Made by a program: the position numbers and the translations under genes
The notes under the pieces: model-generated
The model's database searches: none
Seen by the model: the letters and a program-made list of their open reading frames with translations, nothing else
Told to the model about the DNA's origin: nothing
Assembly: GCF_918797505.1 (NCBI RefSeq)
Contig: NC_092795.1
Coordinates: 5,923,434 to 5,987,433 of the forward strand
Direction of reading: 5' to 3'
DNA from: Bemisia tabaci
Taxonomy: Eukaryota > Arthropoda > Insecta > Hemiptera > Aleyrodidae
Length of the DNA stretch: 64,000 bases
Shown here: positions 23,701 through 32,664 of the stretch, one piece after another
Numbering within the stretch: the stretch's first letter is position 1
How the letters are laid out: the number at the start of each line of letters is the position of its first letter

Positions 23701-25121
23701 AAAAACAATTGAATGGAAAACTACAAAAATCAAACCTCAATCGAATTGTTAAGAAGCGGGGCTCTGTTGTTTCGTCACCACTGAAAGTTCTTCCGTTATC
23801 ACTGCAGAGGGTCAAAATGAGTGATACAATTATATCAACGTCTAAGTGGCTCAAATTGCATATTCACTGAATTGAAGGAAAATCAGTTTTCAAGCTCTAA
23901 AATTCACGTGCCCACAAAAAGCAAATCGCGTTACGAAATTTGAAATCAAACAAAAATTTACTTGAAGGCACGAAAATACAGAATGAGGCAACATTGTATT
24001 GTTGGTTAAACAACGAAAAAGTGCTTCACGATAATGCAGTTTATTCTGATCTTACTTTTTTAAATCAGAAACAGTATTTTACTGATCTTTCAAAACAAAA
24101 TTTTAAAAGAAATGTCTTAAAAAAGCAGAGTACCTATGATTACACGGAGTTCTGGCTAATAATGTTTTCATCCTTAAAAAATAGACCATGATAGGAAACC
24201 TGCAAGGTCGTAGACCAAGGTACGATAAAGGCTCCGTAATTTTTATATCGATGTTGTTAAAAATGTCTGCTGTACATACGTATAACTCATGAAATTTATA
24301 ACTGCAAACCCAAGAAAATCAACCGTTTCTAATTTGTAAAATCGAGCTTGATTTTTTCATGTAAAATTAAGAGAGCTACCTAAAAATTGTACTTAATTTT
24401 ATTTCTGTGGTTCGAAACAAAAGTGGCTTCACAGAAGGCGATTGTAAAGAAGCGGGGTTCTGTTGTTTCTTCATCAATGAAAATTCTTCAATTAACGCAT
24501 AGAGGGCGATCAAAATGAGTGATACAACTACATCAACGTCGAAGTGGCTCACATTGCATATGCACTGAATTGAACGAAAACCCAGTTTGCATCCTGTGTT
24601 TTGACCTGTTTCGACTTCAGATTCATAATGAGCCTGTGCCTTCTACAACTTTGACTTTTTAGAGTTTAGGGTGTGATATTCCATAATTTTAATTTTTTTT
24701 AGTTATTGGAAAGTATTTGCTTATTTGTAAATTATTGGTTTAAGCATCATGATCACTACAACTCATGCGATCCTCATAAAACGTTGCGTTTAGAGATAAA
24801 ATTGAGTGCTACAATTTTATCGCCCTCTGAATGGCTGAAATTGCCTATCCACCAAATTGAGGGAATTTTCCACTGATCCTTCATAATGCTACACAGTTTA
24901 GTTTAATAAATATATGCAGTTATATCTTCGTTATGGACGAACATGATACTGAAGTTTCCAAATTTAGTTTCGGTAGAGTTTGATCAAGAGAAACAATGAA
25001 ACTTACCGCATTTGAAGCAGCCCTTGTGCCATTTTAAGCCTCCGGCTACTCTTTCTTCGGCAGCGTATACCGATTTTTGGCATTTCGGGCATTTTGGGTT
25101 TTCCACGGGCTTGAAAGGCAT
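1109..25121 (-). CDS. Mlp84B/Mlp60A-like: Muscle LIM protein gene (spliced, 3' end beyond window)
   Basis: The gene is assembled from exons 25007-25121, 23486-23648, 6728-6851, then 5064-5160 or 2742-2838, then 1109-1193; all introns are GT-AG. Muscle LIM proteins are cytoplasmic and nuclear adaptors at muscle Z-discs, where zinc-binding LIM domains hold actinin-type partners. Each LIM domain here is followed by the family's glycine-rich stretch ([14 protein letters not shown] in domain 1, [15 protein letters not shown] in domain 2). Phases agree throughout: E1 ends in phase 1, E2 in 2, E3 in 0, E4 in 1 and E5 in 2. E5 therefore ends in the same phase as E2, as expected if another LIM unit follows to the left of position 1. 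Family identity is near certain. Whether to name it Mlp60A or Mlp84B is open, because non-dipteran insects may use one gene for both products. The introns (16.6 kb between E2 and E3) are full of transposons. Confidence 0.93.
1194..2741 (-). other. Mlp intron between exon 4b and exon 5
   Basis: AT-rich intron. I see no further exon, no recognisable repeat of the families found elsewhere in the window, and no meaningful open frame. A 104-codon plus-strand frame at 2019-2333 is AT-rich with no recognisable features. Confidence 0.7.
2742..2838 (-). CDS. Mlp84B/Mlp60A-like: Mlp exon 4b: alternative middle of LIM domain 2
   Basis: The 97-nt exon has acceptor TTCTAG before 2838 and donor GTAAAA after 2742; phase 0 in, phase 1 out. 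It reads [14 protein letters not shown], then [18 protein letters not shown]. This is the canonical Mlp84B-type sequence. Length, phases and position of every zinc ligand are identical to exon 4a, 2.2 kb upstream. I see no exon-3-like or exon-5-like sequence between them, so they are best explained as a duplicated, mutually exclusive pair. Confidence 0.93.
2839..5063 (-). other. Mlp interval between exons 4b and 4a
   Basis: AT-rich, with one dispersed-repeat fragment at 3950-4050. I searched it for the GPKGYG and CPRC signatures needed for an intervening LIM exon on the minus strand and found none. Confidence 0.7.
3950..4050. repeat. Family E dispersed repeat
   Basis: About 85 bp of the pattern TTGCATACGCAC / ACATCCATGGAGC / GAATAGTTGCATCCAGGCG. 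Other copies: 33990-34100, 34620-34710, 51295-51360, 52475-52560. Confidence 0.6.
5064..5160 (-). CDS. Mlp84B/Mlp60A-like: Mlp exon 4a: alternative middle of LIM domain 2
   Basis: The 97-nt exon has acceptor TTTTAG before 5160 and donor GTAAAC after 5064; phase 0 in, phase 1 out. It reads [14 protein letters not shown], then [18 protein letters not shown]. It gives the H-x2-C that completes finger 1, the C-x2-C that opens finger 2, and the YC that pairs with VC in exon 5. It is more divergent from the family consensus than exon 4b (Tyr-His instead of Trp-His, FNC instead of FKC) but keeps every zinc ligand, so it is not a decayed copy. Splicing it next to exon 4b would shift the frame. Confidence 0.9.
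5387..5550 (+). mobile_element. Family B hAT MITE
   Basis: 164 bp. CAGTGGCGAGGCGT end, TATCGAT-rich body, central GTTGCGAAC, and GCCACGCCACTG end. No clear duplication at its flanks. It lies in Mlp intron 3. Confidence 0.85.
5803..5928. mobile_element. Family F palindromic element
   Basis: 126 bp. GGACGTATGTCTGCCAA and TTTGGCAGAAATACGTCC ends, with AACTATGTGCA and GAGCCCTG inner inverted repeats. Related to 46381-46520. Confidence 0.75.
6137..6550. mobile_element. Family H element with GGTAA/TTACC array
   Basis: 414 bp. CACTGAAAAAAAATTCTCGG and its inverse at the right (CCGAGATTTTTTTTTCAGTG). The interior repeats palindromic GGTAA-x-TTACC units around CTTGG about fifteen times. Lies in Mlp intron 3 near exon 3. 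Confidence 0.8.
6728..6851 (-). CDS. Mlp84B/Mlp60A-like: Mlp exon 3: linker and start of LIM domain 2
   Basis: The 124-nt exon lies between acceptor TTTATAG (ending at 6852) and donor GTAAGT (6727-6722). It enters in phase 2 and leaves in phase 0. Translation: [20 protein letters not shown], then [22 protein letters not shown]. It carries the first two zinc ligands (CPRC) of a second LIM domain and the [13 protein letters not shown] segment characteristic of inner LIM domains of Mlp84B. The following exon must supply the H-x2-C and the second finger; two candidates exist (5064-5160 and 2742-2838). Confidence 0.94.
6860..8749. other. Mlp intron 2, no feature seen
   Basis: AT-rich sequence without a recognised repeat family, exon or structured RNA. 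Confidence 0.6.
8750..9475 (-). mobile_element. Family A foldback transposon
   Basis: 726 bp with inverted ends CCCTGGTAAAAATTGGC. Both sides are flanked by CG (2-bp duplication). The ends hold clustered TATAGCCGGCTATA-like motifs. The middle is a 75-bp palindrome (8937-9011) with GGCGCC at each tip. Oriented by its GGCGATA end (right). Shorter than the other copies. Lies in Mlp intron 2. Confidence 0.88.
11188..11351 (+). mobile_element. Family B hAT MITE
   Basis: 164 bp with CAGTGGCGTGGCG and CATGCCACTG ends. Flanks ACGTTAAC / ACACTAAC match at 6 of 8, consistent with an old hAT duplication. Confidence 0.85.
12896..12994. repeat. Tandem duplication, 50-bp unit
   Basis: CCGTTCATGTTTT...TTTTTGAAAATAA occurs twice in a row with two changes. 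Confidence 0.8.
16452..16614 (-). mobile_element. Family B hAT MITE, decayed left end
   Basis: 163 bp; the left terminus reads AAGTAGCGGAGC, the right CGCTTCGCCACTG. Flanks TGAACTTC / TGAGCACC match at 5 of 8. Confidence 0.8.
17694..17728 (+). repeat. Poly(A) run of about 35
   Basis: Long A run following AAATTTAA; it may be the tail of a retroposed copy, but no body was recognised upstream. Confidence 0.8.
19323..19486 (-). mobile_element. Family B hAT MITE with 8-bp duplication
   Basis: 164 bp. Flanks GAATCAAT (19315-19322) and AAATCAAT (19487-19494) match at 7 of 8. Confidence 0.88.
20258..20506. mobile_element. Family J element
   Basis: 249 bp. CTGCCGTACTAAGG and TTCGCAGCACGGCAG ends, flanked by TATT on both sides. 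Lies in Mlp intron 2. Confidence 0.75.
20694..21614 (+). mobile_element. Family A foldback transposon
   Basis: 921 bp, CCCTGG...CCAGGG, flanked by TT on both sides. Central palindrome 21161-21236. Lies in Mlp intron 2. Confidence 0.9.
22156..22362 (+). other. Unassigned open frame after a poly-T stretch
   Basis: About 65 codons, Lys/Glu/Leu-rich ([20 protein letters not shown]), possibly coiled coil, ending in TGA. It could be a 3' exon or a transposon fragment, or chance. It lies in Mlp intron 2. Confidence 0.15.
23482..25121 (-). CDS. Mlp60A-like: Possible short single-LIM isoform (93 aa)
   Basis: If the intron after exon 2 is retained, the frame reads GCG then TAA, the TAA being bases 2-4 of the splice donor (23484-23482). 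The product is exons 1+2 plus Ala93, a 93-residue protein with one complete LIM domain and the glycine-rich tail. Drosophila Mlp60A has a short isoform of almost the same length and domain content. That similarity is from known biology; use of this isoform here is inference. I see no close AATAAA on the minus strand. The nearest candidate signal I noticed is an ATTAAA near 22850, about 630 nt downstream. RNA evidence would decide. Confidence 0.5.
23486..23648 (-). CDS. Mlp84B/Mlp60A-like: Mlp exon 2: second half of LIM domain 1 and glycine-rich tail
   Basis: The 163-nt exon follows acceptor TTTCAG at 23649-23650. The split codon G|GT gives Gly39, then [11 protein letters not shown], with ligands C41, C59 and C62 closing the second zinc finger. 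[13 protein letters not shown] follows (residues 67-79), the glycine-rich region typical of CRP and MLP proteins, then [13 protein letters not shown]. The exon ends in phase 2 at a strong donor, GTAAGT (23485-23480). That donor contains an in-frame TAA, so an unspliced transcript ends after one more codon (Ala93). Confidence 0.95.
23740..24650 (+). repeat. Family Q repeats, two copies
   Basis: Copies at 23740-23925 and 24430-24650 share AAGAAGCGGGG, TCTGTTGTTTC, ATGAGTGATACAA and CACTGAATTGAA. They lie between Mlp exons 1 and 2. Confidence 0.7.
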
Positions 25122-25142
25122 GGTGAACTATGAGGTATTGAT
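25007..25142 (-). CDS. Mlp84B/Mlp60A-like: Mlp exon 1: start codon and first half of LIM domain 1
   Basis: Coding part 25007-25121, with 21 nt of 5' UTR to 25142. Translation starts [14 protein letters not shown] and ends at WHKGCFKC plus one base, 38 codons and 1 nt. It supplies zinc ligands C11, C14, H32, C35 and C38. The donor is G|GTAAGT (intron bases 25006-25001). Upstream of the ATG, TTTCAG precedes 25142, an acceptor, so at least one non-coding 5' exon lies further right. The start is supported because family members begin MPF-x-P-V-E. The only upstream sequence in the same exon is the short leader. Confidence 0.95.
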
Positions 25143-25295
25143 CTGAAACAAAATGAATAATTGTTTTATCATTAGTCTACAAATATACGATTTTAATAGA
25201 ATAAGCGCATATTAATAATAAAAACTCTGACACACAGTGGATTTTATCAAACAAAATCTAGGTGTAACAAAATCTTGGAGAGAAAATCGATTTCT

Positions 25296-25812
25296 CTTCG
25301 GAAGAAAAAAAGGAGGAGGTGGAGGCAGGGAAAGAAGAAGAGGAAAAAAGAAGAAGATGATGAAGACAGAGAAGGGTATGGAGAAGAAGAAGAAAAAGAT
25401 GGACAAGAAGAAGAGGGAGGAGGAGGAAGAGGAGGGGAAGAAGGCGGAAAAGAAGAAGAAGAAGAAGAAGGCGGAGAAGAGAAGAAGAAGAAGGAGGAGG
25501 AGGAGAAGGAGGGGAAGAAGGAGAAGAAGGAGAAGATGAAGAAGAAGGTAAAGACGGACACGAAGCGAAGAAGAAGAAGAAGGAGACGGAGAAGAAGGCG
25601 GAGAAGAAGAAGGAGATGAAGGAGGAGATGAAGGAGAGATGAAGGAGGAGATGAAGGAGGAGAAGGAGAGAAGGAGAAGGCTGAGAAGAAAAGAAGAAGA
25701 GGGAAAAATGAAAATAGCGAGAAAAGAAGATGAGAAGAAAATTTATGAGAGGAAAAAGGAGAGTAGGGGAGAAAAAGAAGGAGAAAAAGACAAAGAGGAG
25801 GCAGGGAGAAAT
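25296..25812 (+). repeat. 500-bp polypurine (GAA/GGA) tract
   Basis: Almost uninterrupted A/G on the plus strand, built of GAAGAAG and GGAGGAG units, 150 bp upstream of Mlp exon 1. On the Mlp transcript it would be polypyrimidine, lying before the exon 1 acceptor. The long frames within it (Lys/Glu/Arg or Ser/Phe/Pro only) are low-complexity artefacts. Confidence 0.95.
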
Positions 25813-26006
25813 GTCATGTTTTTTCGTATTTTTTCCATTTTTTCTCCCTCTCCTCCTTTTTAGTTCTCTTTCCTTCCCTCTTCCTCTCCTTTCTCTTCAT
25901 GCTCATCTCCCGATTCGGAAGTCAAATATTTGTTTCTACAGAATCAAAGCCCATCAGACGTGGATTAGTGAGGGATCACTCACTCTAAAATCATTCGATT
26001 AGTAAC

Positions 26007-26168
26007 CAGAGGCGAGGCATAAATTAACGATATCGATATTTCCCCATTTAAAGCTGTGGTGAGGGATCTATAATTAAGGCGTTCGTTGAAAAAAACCTTT
26101 TATCGATCTCTTTCCATGGGCTCAAACGGCAGATCGATCGATGTATCGCAAAGCACGCCACACCACTG
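26007..26168 (+). mobile_element. Family B hAT MITE
   Basis: 162 bp, ends CAGAGGCGAGGC and GCCACACCACTG; flanks TTAGTAAC / CTCATAAC share five positions. It lies upstream of Mlp exon 1, in the putative first intron. Confidence 0.82.
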
Positions 26169-27801
26169 CTCATAACGTCTTTTTGCGGTAAAATACGTTC
26201 AGCTAGACCCTCTTTTTATTTTCGACGGTGAAATCCGACGTCCAAACCAATGATACCGTTGGTCGGGGCCGGGGGCCGGACGGGATGACGCATGCGAAAA
26301 TAAAAAAAAAATTGTTAATGTGATGTATTAAATTTCTCAAATACGATAAATTTAAGCGGCGTGTAGAGCGCGGTGGAGGGGGAGGGGGCAGCGATGGCCT
26401 ATATATTCCCTGCGGAACGCCTGTTGACTGCGGCTGGAGCTGGCGGAGGGTTGCCGGGTCGATTTACAAAATTGCACCTTTTACATGCGATTAAAATACT
26501 GGAATTTGCCGTTTATAAGCACATCCTGGCAACTATGAGTTCGCGACATCATTGCCGTGCTGAGCGGAAACCGCCTGACTGTGCTGGGAATCTTATGTAG
26601 ATACGCTGTTCTTGCTGGGCATTTGTGGATGAATCTCGCCTGTTTATCGTGGGAGCCACCGGGATTGCCAGTTGATGTCGGGAAATTTTGAATTTAATCA
26701 GGATCTATTGTGACAGGCAGGTTCGAGCTGGCAACAGTGTTTGCTTTTTGGCTCGCGGCCACGCCACGAGGGCGCTCCCAAATATGGCCCTCGGGCGCCC
26801 TACCAGGTGGTGTATGGACTCAAACTCAGTCCTGCTGAGTGAAAACAGCTGAAGTTCGATGGGAGCCGTGTGTAAATATGTGTTTTTTTTGTTAAGAAGG
26901 GTGAAAATTCTAGAACGGATTTTCCATTCGGAGGTGACCAATGATGGGGAAAAGACGATAGATCTCGTCCAATCAGGGCCGATTAAAAAACCGTCATTCA
27001 CATTGTCAAGTCGCATCGAAGCGATGGTAGATTTTTCCATCTTTTTTCAATGGCCTTAAAATTCCCTATCAACCTCTAACCCCCTGCCCATTAACGCATC
27101 ATTTTTTTTCTATGAATCGGAGCAGACATGTTTAAGGTAAAGTTATTAAGTATTTTTTAAGCGTACCGATGCCACCGCCTACAGGAAAGAGGGAACTAGC
27201 TCCAAAAACTCAAAATTGAGACATCCGCACTAGTTTTTGAAAATTGCAGTCCTCATCAGCACACGATGCAGGGCCAGTTTTTGTAAAACGTAAAATATGG
27301 TTGGGTCAAGTGTTAACCCCTTAGGTTAGGAGGTTGCCATCTTTTTCTACCGCAAAGACTGTCACGGTAACAATTAGTGTGCGATTTGTCTCAAGTGAAC
27401 ATTTGTTTGATCATGAGCAGGATATTTGAATTGATCAAAAAACGTTAAAAAACTTAGTTAGGAAGTCCTCTCAGTCATTTTTCTGCACGAATTTTTTTTT
27501 TTTTTGGTGGCCTTGCAGGACATGGTGCATAAGTGCAGTTTCTGCTACTTCGAAAAATACGCGTGTTTGAAGTTTCGAAATCACACGGACCCTTAAGGTG
27601 GAAAGAAAGTTCAAACTGACTTTTTGATGCATAAAAATTGGAATTTTGGAGCGAATTTTGCACTAGTAATTCACTAGTGTTAAGACTAGTTTTACTTGAA
27701 GTCATTCATATCTCAATTTTTTCGAAAACTGCACTCATGCGCATTGTCTTCCAAGCCCCTCAATTCAGAATATGGACCCGTGCACTCTTTACTAGTCCAA
27801 T

Positions 27802-27943
27802 GGATTACATTTTGCAAGAAGGAACCACTATCTCTTCTCCCATAAAGGTATATATCTACATAGGGAAACCAATGGCATGTATCGATGTATACTGTGTCTA
27901 AAGTGGGCCAGAAATAGTGGTTCCTCATTGCAAAATGTGATCC
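27802..27943. mobile_element. Family C miniature element
   Basis: 142 bp, GGATTACATTTTGC and GCAAAATGTGATCC ends; flanks CAAT/CACT agree at 3 of 4. Confidence 0.75.
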
Positions 27944-27956
27944 CACTGTCAATGAA

Positions 27957-28225
27957 GAATTTGCATGCAAATGTTTTATTGCTTCACCTAAAAGTGCTTG
28001 ACGAGCTGATTTCACAGTATTTTTTATGATTTTTTTCTGGTATGGGAAATAGTATAAAAATGGATTTAAAAGTGAGAAAATGCACCGCCTAGTGACATCA
28101 TTTGGCGGCATTTCCCATTTAAACACACGTATTTTAGCAAATAACATAATTTTGTCATATCTTCTCCAATAATTGTTCAATTCATGAATCAAGACTATAC
28201 TCCTGCTCAGTCCACTCAGTAGTCT
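27957..28225 (-). repeat. Family D repeat
   Basis: About 265 bp shared with 54703-54967 in the other orientation. Both contain GAACAATTATTGGAGAAGATA, GTCACTAGGCGGTGCATTTT and a region ending near TCAAGCACTTT. No terminal repeats recognised. Confidence 0.7.
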
Positions 28226-28422
28226 CCACTTACACACGAAATTCATCAAATTTCTGACACCTGCAAATTCTATTTTGTTTTTTTATTGGCAACTTTTGCC
28301 TCGCAACCTATGACGTCATGAATGACGTTCAGACGATGGTCTCACCTTTGAAAGCACGTGACATATTGTCTGAAAAATTGAACTTCAAAGTTGGGGCCCT
28401 GAGCACGTTGCATCGGGCATAG

Positions 28423-28432
28423 CTAAAAATAG
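28423..28432. promoter_or_regulatory. MEF2-type site CTAAAAATAG
   Basis: A second perfect CTAAAAATAG, 3.3 kb upstream of Mlp exon 1. It is a plausible intronic muscle enhancer element, but a 10-bp match in AT-rich DNA can occur by chance. Another copy is at 52619-52628. Confidence 0.2.
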
Positions 28433-28665
28433 ACGATGACTCGTAAGTCGGGCAATCATTCCGACTCGCCCCGTCCCAAAATAACCCGTCCCCGCCCCCA
28501 GCCCATATTTTCCCCGATCCCAATTATCGTTTTCGCCGAATTTAATTTTTCCTCGGACAAAACTGCCCTGCTCGGGAAAAACGTCGTACGATCATCCCTA
28601 CAGTGACACTTTTCGTCCGATAAAACACTTATTTTTGTGGAAAGTTACGAGGAGAATCAACAGTA

Positions 28666-28764
28666 TCCAATTTTTAAAACCAAGCTTAATTTTTTTTAAG
28701 TACAAAACCCAAAAACTTGGGTAAATCCAATTTTTAAAACCCAGCTCAATATTTTTAAGTACAT
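28666..28764. repeat. Tandem duplication, about 60-bp unit
   Basis: TCCAATTTTTAAAACC-AAGCT to TTTTTAAGTACA repeats at 28666 and 28726. Confidence 0.7.
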
Positions 28765-29049
28765 TATAACCCTTCACGGCGTGAATTGATTTTGGATCTT
28801 AGATTCTGAGGGACACTAAGCTATTTTGTAACTTGCATAAAAAAATAGGGAACCGAATTTTTTTTTCAAAATTTTAAATTTTTGGGAATTAAATATTCAA
28901 AACAAGAAAAAAAACTAATGGATATTTGCAAAATCATGTCACTGAGGAAATGTTCAACTATTAAAAACCCAAAAAATGATACAAGTTTGTAACATTTTGG
29001 TATGGAGGGTAAAAAAATGCTGCCAAAAAATTGTATTCAATTTTATCTC

Positions 29050-29420
29050 TGATGTTAGAAACAAGAGTGACGTTACACGAGCTCGAATAAAACAAACAGG
29101 TTCCCGTTGCTTTGTCACCGCTAAAATTTCTTCGATTGATGCTTTAGAGGGTCAAAATGAGTGATACAACTGTATCAACGTTTTAGAGGCTCAAATTGCA
29201 TATTCACCGCTTTGAAGGAAAACTCAGTTTTCATACCGTATTATGAGCCGTTAAGACAGCAGATTCATGATGGGCACGTGAATTTTAGAACTTGCAAACT
29301 GATTTTCCTTCAGTTCAGTAAATATGCAATATGAGCCACTTAGACGTTATTACAGTTGTATCACTCATTTAGACCCTCTACAGAGAAAATCGAAACACTT
29401 TTAACGGTGACATAATAACA
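29050..29420. repeat. Family Q repeats, inverted pair
   Basis: A plus copy (29088-29270) faces a minus copy (29275-29400): GTCAAAATGAGTGATACAAC against GTTGTATCACTCATTTAGAC-type sequence. Confidence 0.7.
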
Positions 29421-30322
29421 TACCCCGTATCTTTGCAACGGTCTTGTGTAACGTCCTCTACATATCCTCGTATTTCGGCAGGAGAAATTTGACAACGACG
29501 GAATATGCATACGTCGTTTTTCCGTAACACGGTGGGAAAGTTCGAGGGCGCTCGGTGCAACGAGGCTCGACGGATTAAAATGGGTGTAAAACAATTGACC
29601 TCAAAAACATTCGGGCGCGGATGCGCGCTCTGCCGGACTAGATCCCTAACTATCTGGTGACAAGTAAAAATGGGAGTCGTTAGTCTCGACGAAAATAAAA
29701 ATACACCTCCCGTTCCTTTCAGACCGTGTGATTTACACCTCGCACGTCCTTGCCGTTAATCACGTCTTTAGTCGATCTGTCCGCTTATTAATATTTGCTT
29801 CACAGCTTCTTAAGCAAATGAAGTGAGCGCATTTTCGGGATGAACGGTACATTTACTTGAGAAAACTGAGGGGTATGCCCTCTGGCCACTGCGCAGCCCA
29901 AACCTTACGAGGCGCTACGCGACCTTCGGGCCCCATACATAGAATGGACTCATTCACGAACTGTCTCCTATCAGTAATAATAAAAATCATGAAAATCGGC
30001 CCAATGGATATTTAGAACAACCGATCTACGTTGTGCTTAATTGAAAAAGAGCTAAAATGAAGGTATTAATTAATGTCATAAACAATAAAGTAAAATCTTT
30101 TTTTGTATGTTATTCAAATAGTTCTCTTCGAAGTAGTCATTTATTTCTTCCAAAACCGTCACAATTAAACATTTTTTATGCATGCCTCCTCAGGCTGGGG
30201 CCTTAAGTTGTATCCCAGATAAGATTAAATGATCTCCGGCAATTTTTGAACGAACTATATCGGAATCAAACTGACTGCATTTCGCATTACCTAATATCCG
30301 CTCAATTGTTATATTTTGTGAC

Positions 30323-31435
30323 CAGTGGCGAGTCTTGAAAGTTAGCAACATTGTTTTCCCTCCATTTAAATGTATGAAAGACAATCGATTCTTGGTGAGG
30401 CACCATACCTCACCTAAAATCGATATTTTCCATGGATTTAAATGCCCTGGTAAAAATTGGCAGTAGAATTTGTGTTCCAAAATACCATAGACCTACGGCC
30501 GGCTGTAAGATTTCCAATAGCTTCTATAGCCGGCTACACAATTTCTTATAGCCTTTTATAGCCGATGGCGATTAAGCAACTCACAGCCAGGCGATAAAGT
30601 GTATGCTAAACGTCACCAATTACGGATGCTAGGACTTAGTGAGTTTTTGGACCACTGCTCTCTTTTTGGGCCGTAGTATCTTGATTTATTTTGCGAGGAA
30701 AGCTCCGTACTTTTGATGGATGCCTGCCATTCCTAATATATTAGAGCGCCTTCAGTTTCGTATGATACTGTGCAATACCTCTGGTGTGAAATAGTCGCTT
30801 CAAGCGCCGTGGCACGCTGCGGCGCGGCAGGCGGGCAGCCAACGCGCATTGGCGCCTACAAACCTAACAGGGATACTTCACGCGTTGCGCAATGCGTGAA
30901 GTATCCCTGTTAGGTTTGTAGGCGCCAGTGCGTCGCCGCTCCGCTTTGTGTTAGGCTCTAATATTTAATCTGGCGGAGTCAGCGTTATTCAACTCATGAT
31001 TTTGAAATGTTTGCACATCCTGTATGGATTATTCTCGTTTTAATTGATGAAAAAAAATATGTATTAAAGGAAAATATAACGTGTGTTTTGTAAATATTAA
31101 GGTGGTTCCGTATCAAACTTATAATGATTTCCAAAGCACACGAATTTGCACACAATTTCTTATAGCCTTTTATAATCGATGGCGAAAAAGCAACAGCCAG
31201 GCGTTAAAGTGTAAAGCCCGGCTATAGGAACTATAGCCCGGCTGCATAATTTTTTATCGCTTCGTATAGCCCGGCCGTATGCTTTTCTCCTCATTCTACA
31301 GCCAGCTATATGATTTTCTGTAGCCTTCTTTAGCCGGCTATAAGAATTCCTATGGTATTTTGAAACGCAGCTCTTATCGCCAATTTTTACCAGGGTGAGG
31401 AAAATCAGTGTTGCCAACTTGCAAAATCGCCGCTG
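30323..31435. mobile_element. Family N hAT MITE split by a family A element
   Basis: Pieces 30323-30444 and 31396-31435 join in the family N order. CAGTGGCGAG begins it, CGCCGCTG ends it. TTTGTGAC is repeated exactly at 30315-30322 and 31436-31443. Family A fills 30445-31395. Confidence 0.9.
30445..31395 (-). mobile_element. Family A foldback transposon inside family N
   Basis: 951 bp, CCCTGG...CCAGGG, flanked by TG on both sides. The interrupted family N element gives the exact pre-insertion sequence, so borders and 2-bp duplication are secure. Central palindrome 30851-30926. Confidence 0.93.
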
Positions 31436-32500
31436 TTTGTGACAGGAAACCAAATAATATAATGCCTTGAAACTTGCCAATGGCCTCGGCTCATATAGAA
31501 TATACCCGCGTAATTTGAAGTCCGAATAATGATTACTTTTCTGTTGAAAAAATAACGCAAGAACGGAAATTCGTTAATGCTTTATGTAAATAGGCTGATT
31601 CCGGTTACACTATCGTCCATTTGGTCAGCGATTGCTCATAATTTTTAAATGTATCTTAACGCGGGTATGCTCATTGGGATCAATAATTTTGTCGTGTTTG
31701 TTTGTTTTTTTTTTCTTTTTCAGAGTTAAGTCAATTTTTTCCCTCTTGATAAACGCGTCCTTATCGAGAAAAATATTTGTGTTTTTGCGTTATTTTTGGT
31801 TATTATAAGGTGAAACACAAGCCAACCCAAATTTTATGTCGATTTCGGTACAGTTACGGCGAATTTACCGTAGAAAACTTTTGGGAGACTTGTTAACCCG
31901 AAGGAGGTCAACGAAAGGTTTCGGTTTATGTTTTACTTCCCGTATAACCCGAACTTTGGTTTTTTCTTATTGATTTATTGTGGCCTTTTACATGTTTAAA
32001 AATATAAATATTGTATGTACATACAAGTAGGATAAAAGGAATTTACAAGTGACCGAGTTACTTGTATCTTATTTACATTATCAATGTAACACCTATCGGC
32101 GTGCAGAAAATACTTATTGGTGTGAGGAAGATACCTATCGGTGCAAACTTTTGTGTTGAAAATTCTCGCTGCACGAGGGAAACTATTTGACAACTCGGCG
32201 ATCATCCACCGTTTGGCTCTTTTCCTCGTAACCTAAAATCTTTTTGAGATGTTCAGTATATCTTTTCTTGTCTCCTCGTCCTTTTATTTTCGAGCGATCG
32301 AAAGCACTGCCAAAGAATTTACCTGAAGCCGCTCGCTCGCTCTGGGATGTCCGTTCACTTAACCATCACGCAAAACGCCCGCGAAAGCAGACCGATCCGG
32401 AGAACAATAGGCGAGAGACGCGAACTTCGATTGACAGGGCACGTCTGGACGTCTGCGAGACGTCTCGGACGTGGGCCCCGCCGAAAATACTCCGAGTTAT

Positions 32501-32664
32501 CAGTGGCGTTGCGTACTCAGCGATATATCGATTCACCTGCCCATTTGAGCCTACGAAAAAGGATCGATGGACAGGGAGTTCGCAACGAACACCTCACTAA
32601 TCGATTCTTTACCGCTACTTCATTGGGGAAATATCGATAATCGATCATTCACGCCTCGCCGCTG
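32501..32664 (-). mobile_element. Family B hAT MITE with perfect 8-bp duplication
   Basis: 164 bp. CGAGTTAT is repeated exactly at 32493-32500 and 32665-32672. This copy proves the element borders and the 8-bp target duplication that defines hAT transposons. Confidence 0.93.

Noticed and set aside
25237..25863. Several long frames of Lys/Glu/Arg or Ser/Pro/Phe
   Set aside because: They lie in the GA polypurine tract; composition alone keeps the frames open.
27713..28249. 178-codon minus-strand open frame, the longest in the window
   Set aside because: It runs across family C (27802-27943) and repeat D (27957-28225). The same repeats elsewhere do not keep the frame, so it is a chance fusion of repeats.
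32310..32500. GC-rich patch suggestive of an exon
   Set aside because: Frames in it run into the family B element and no splice sites fit.
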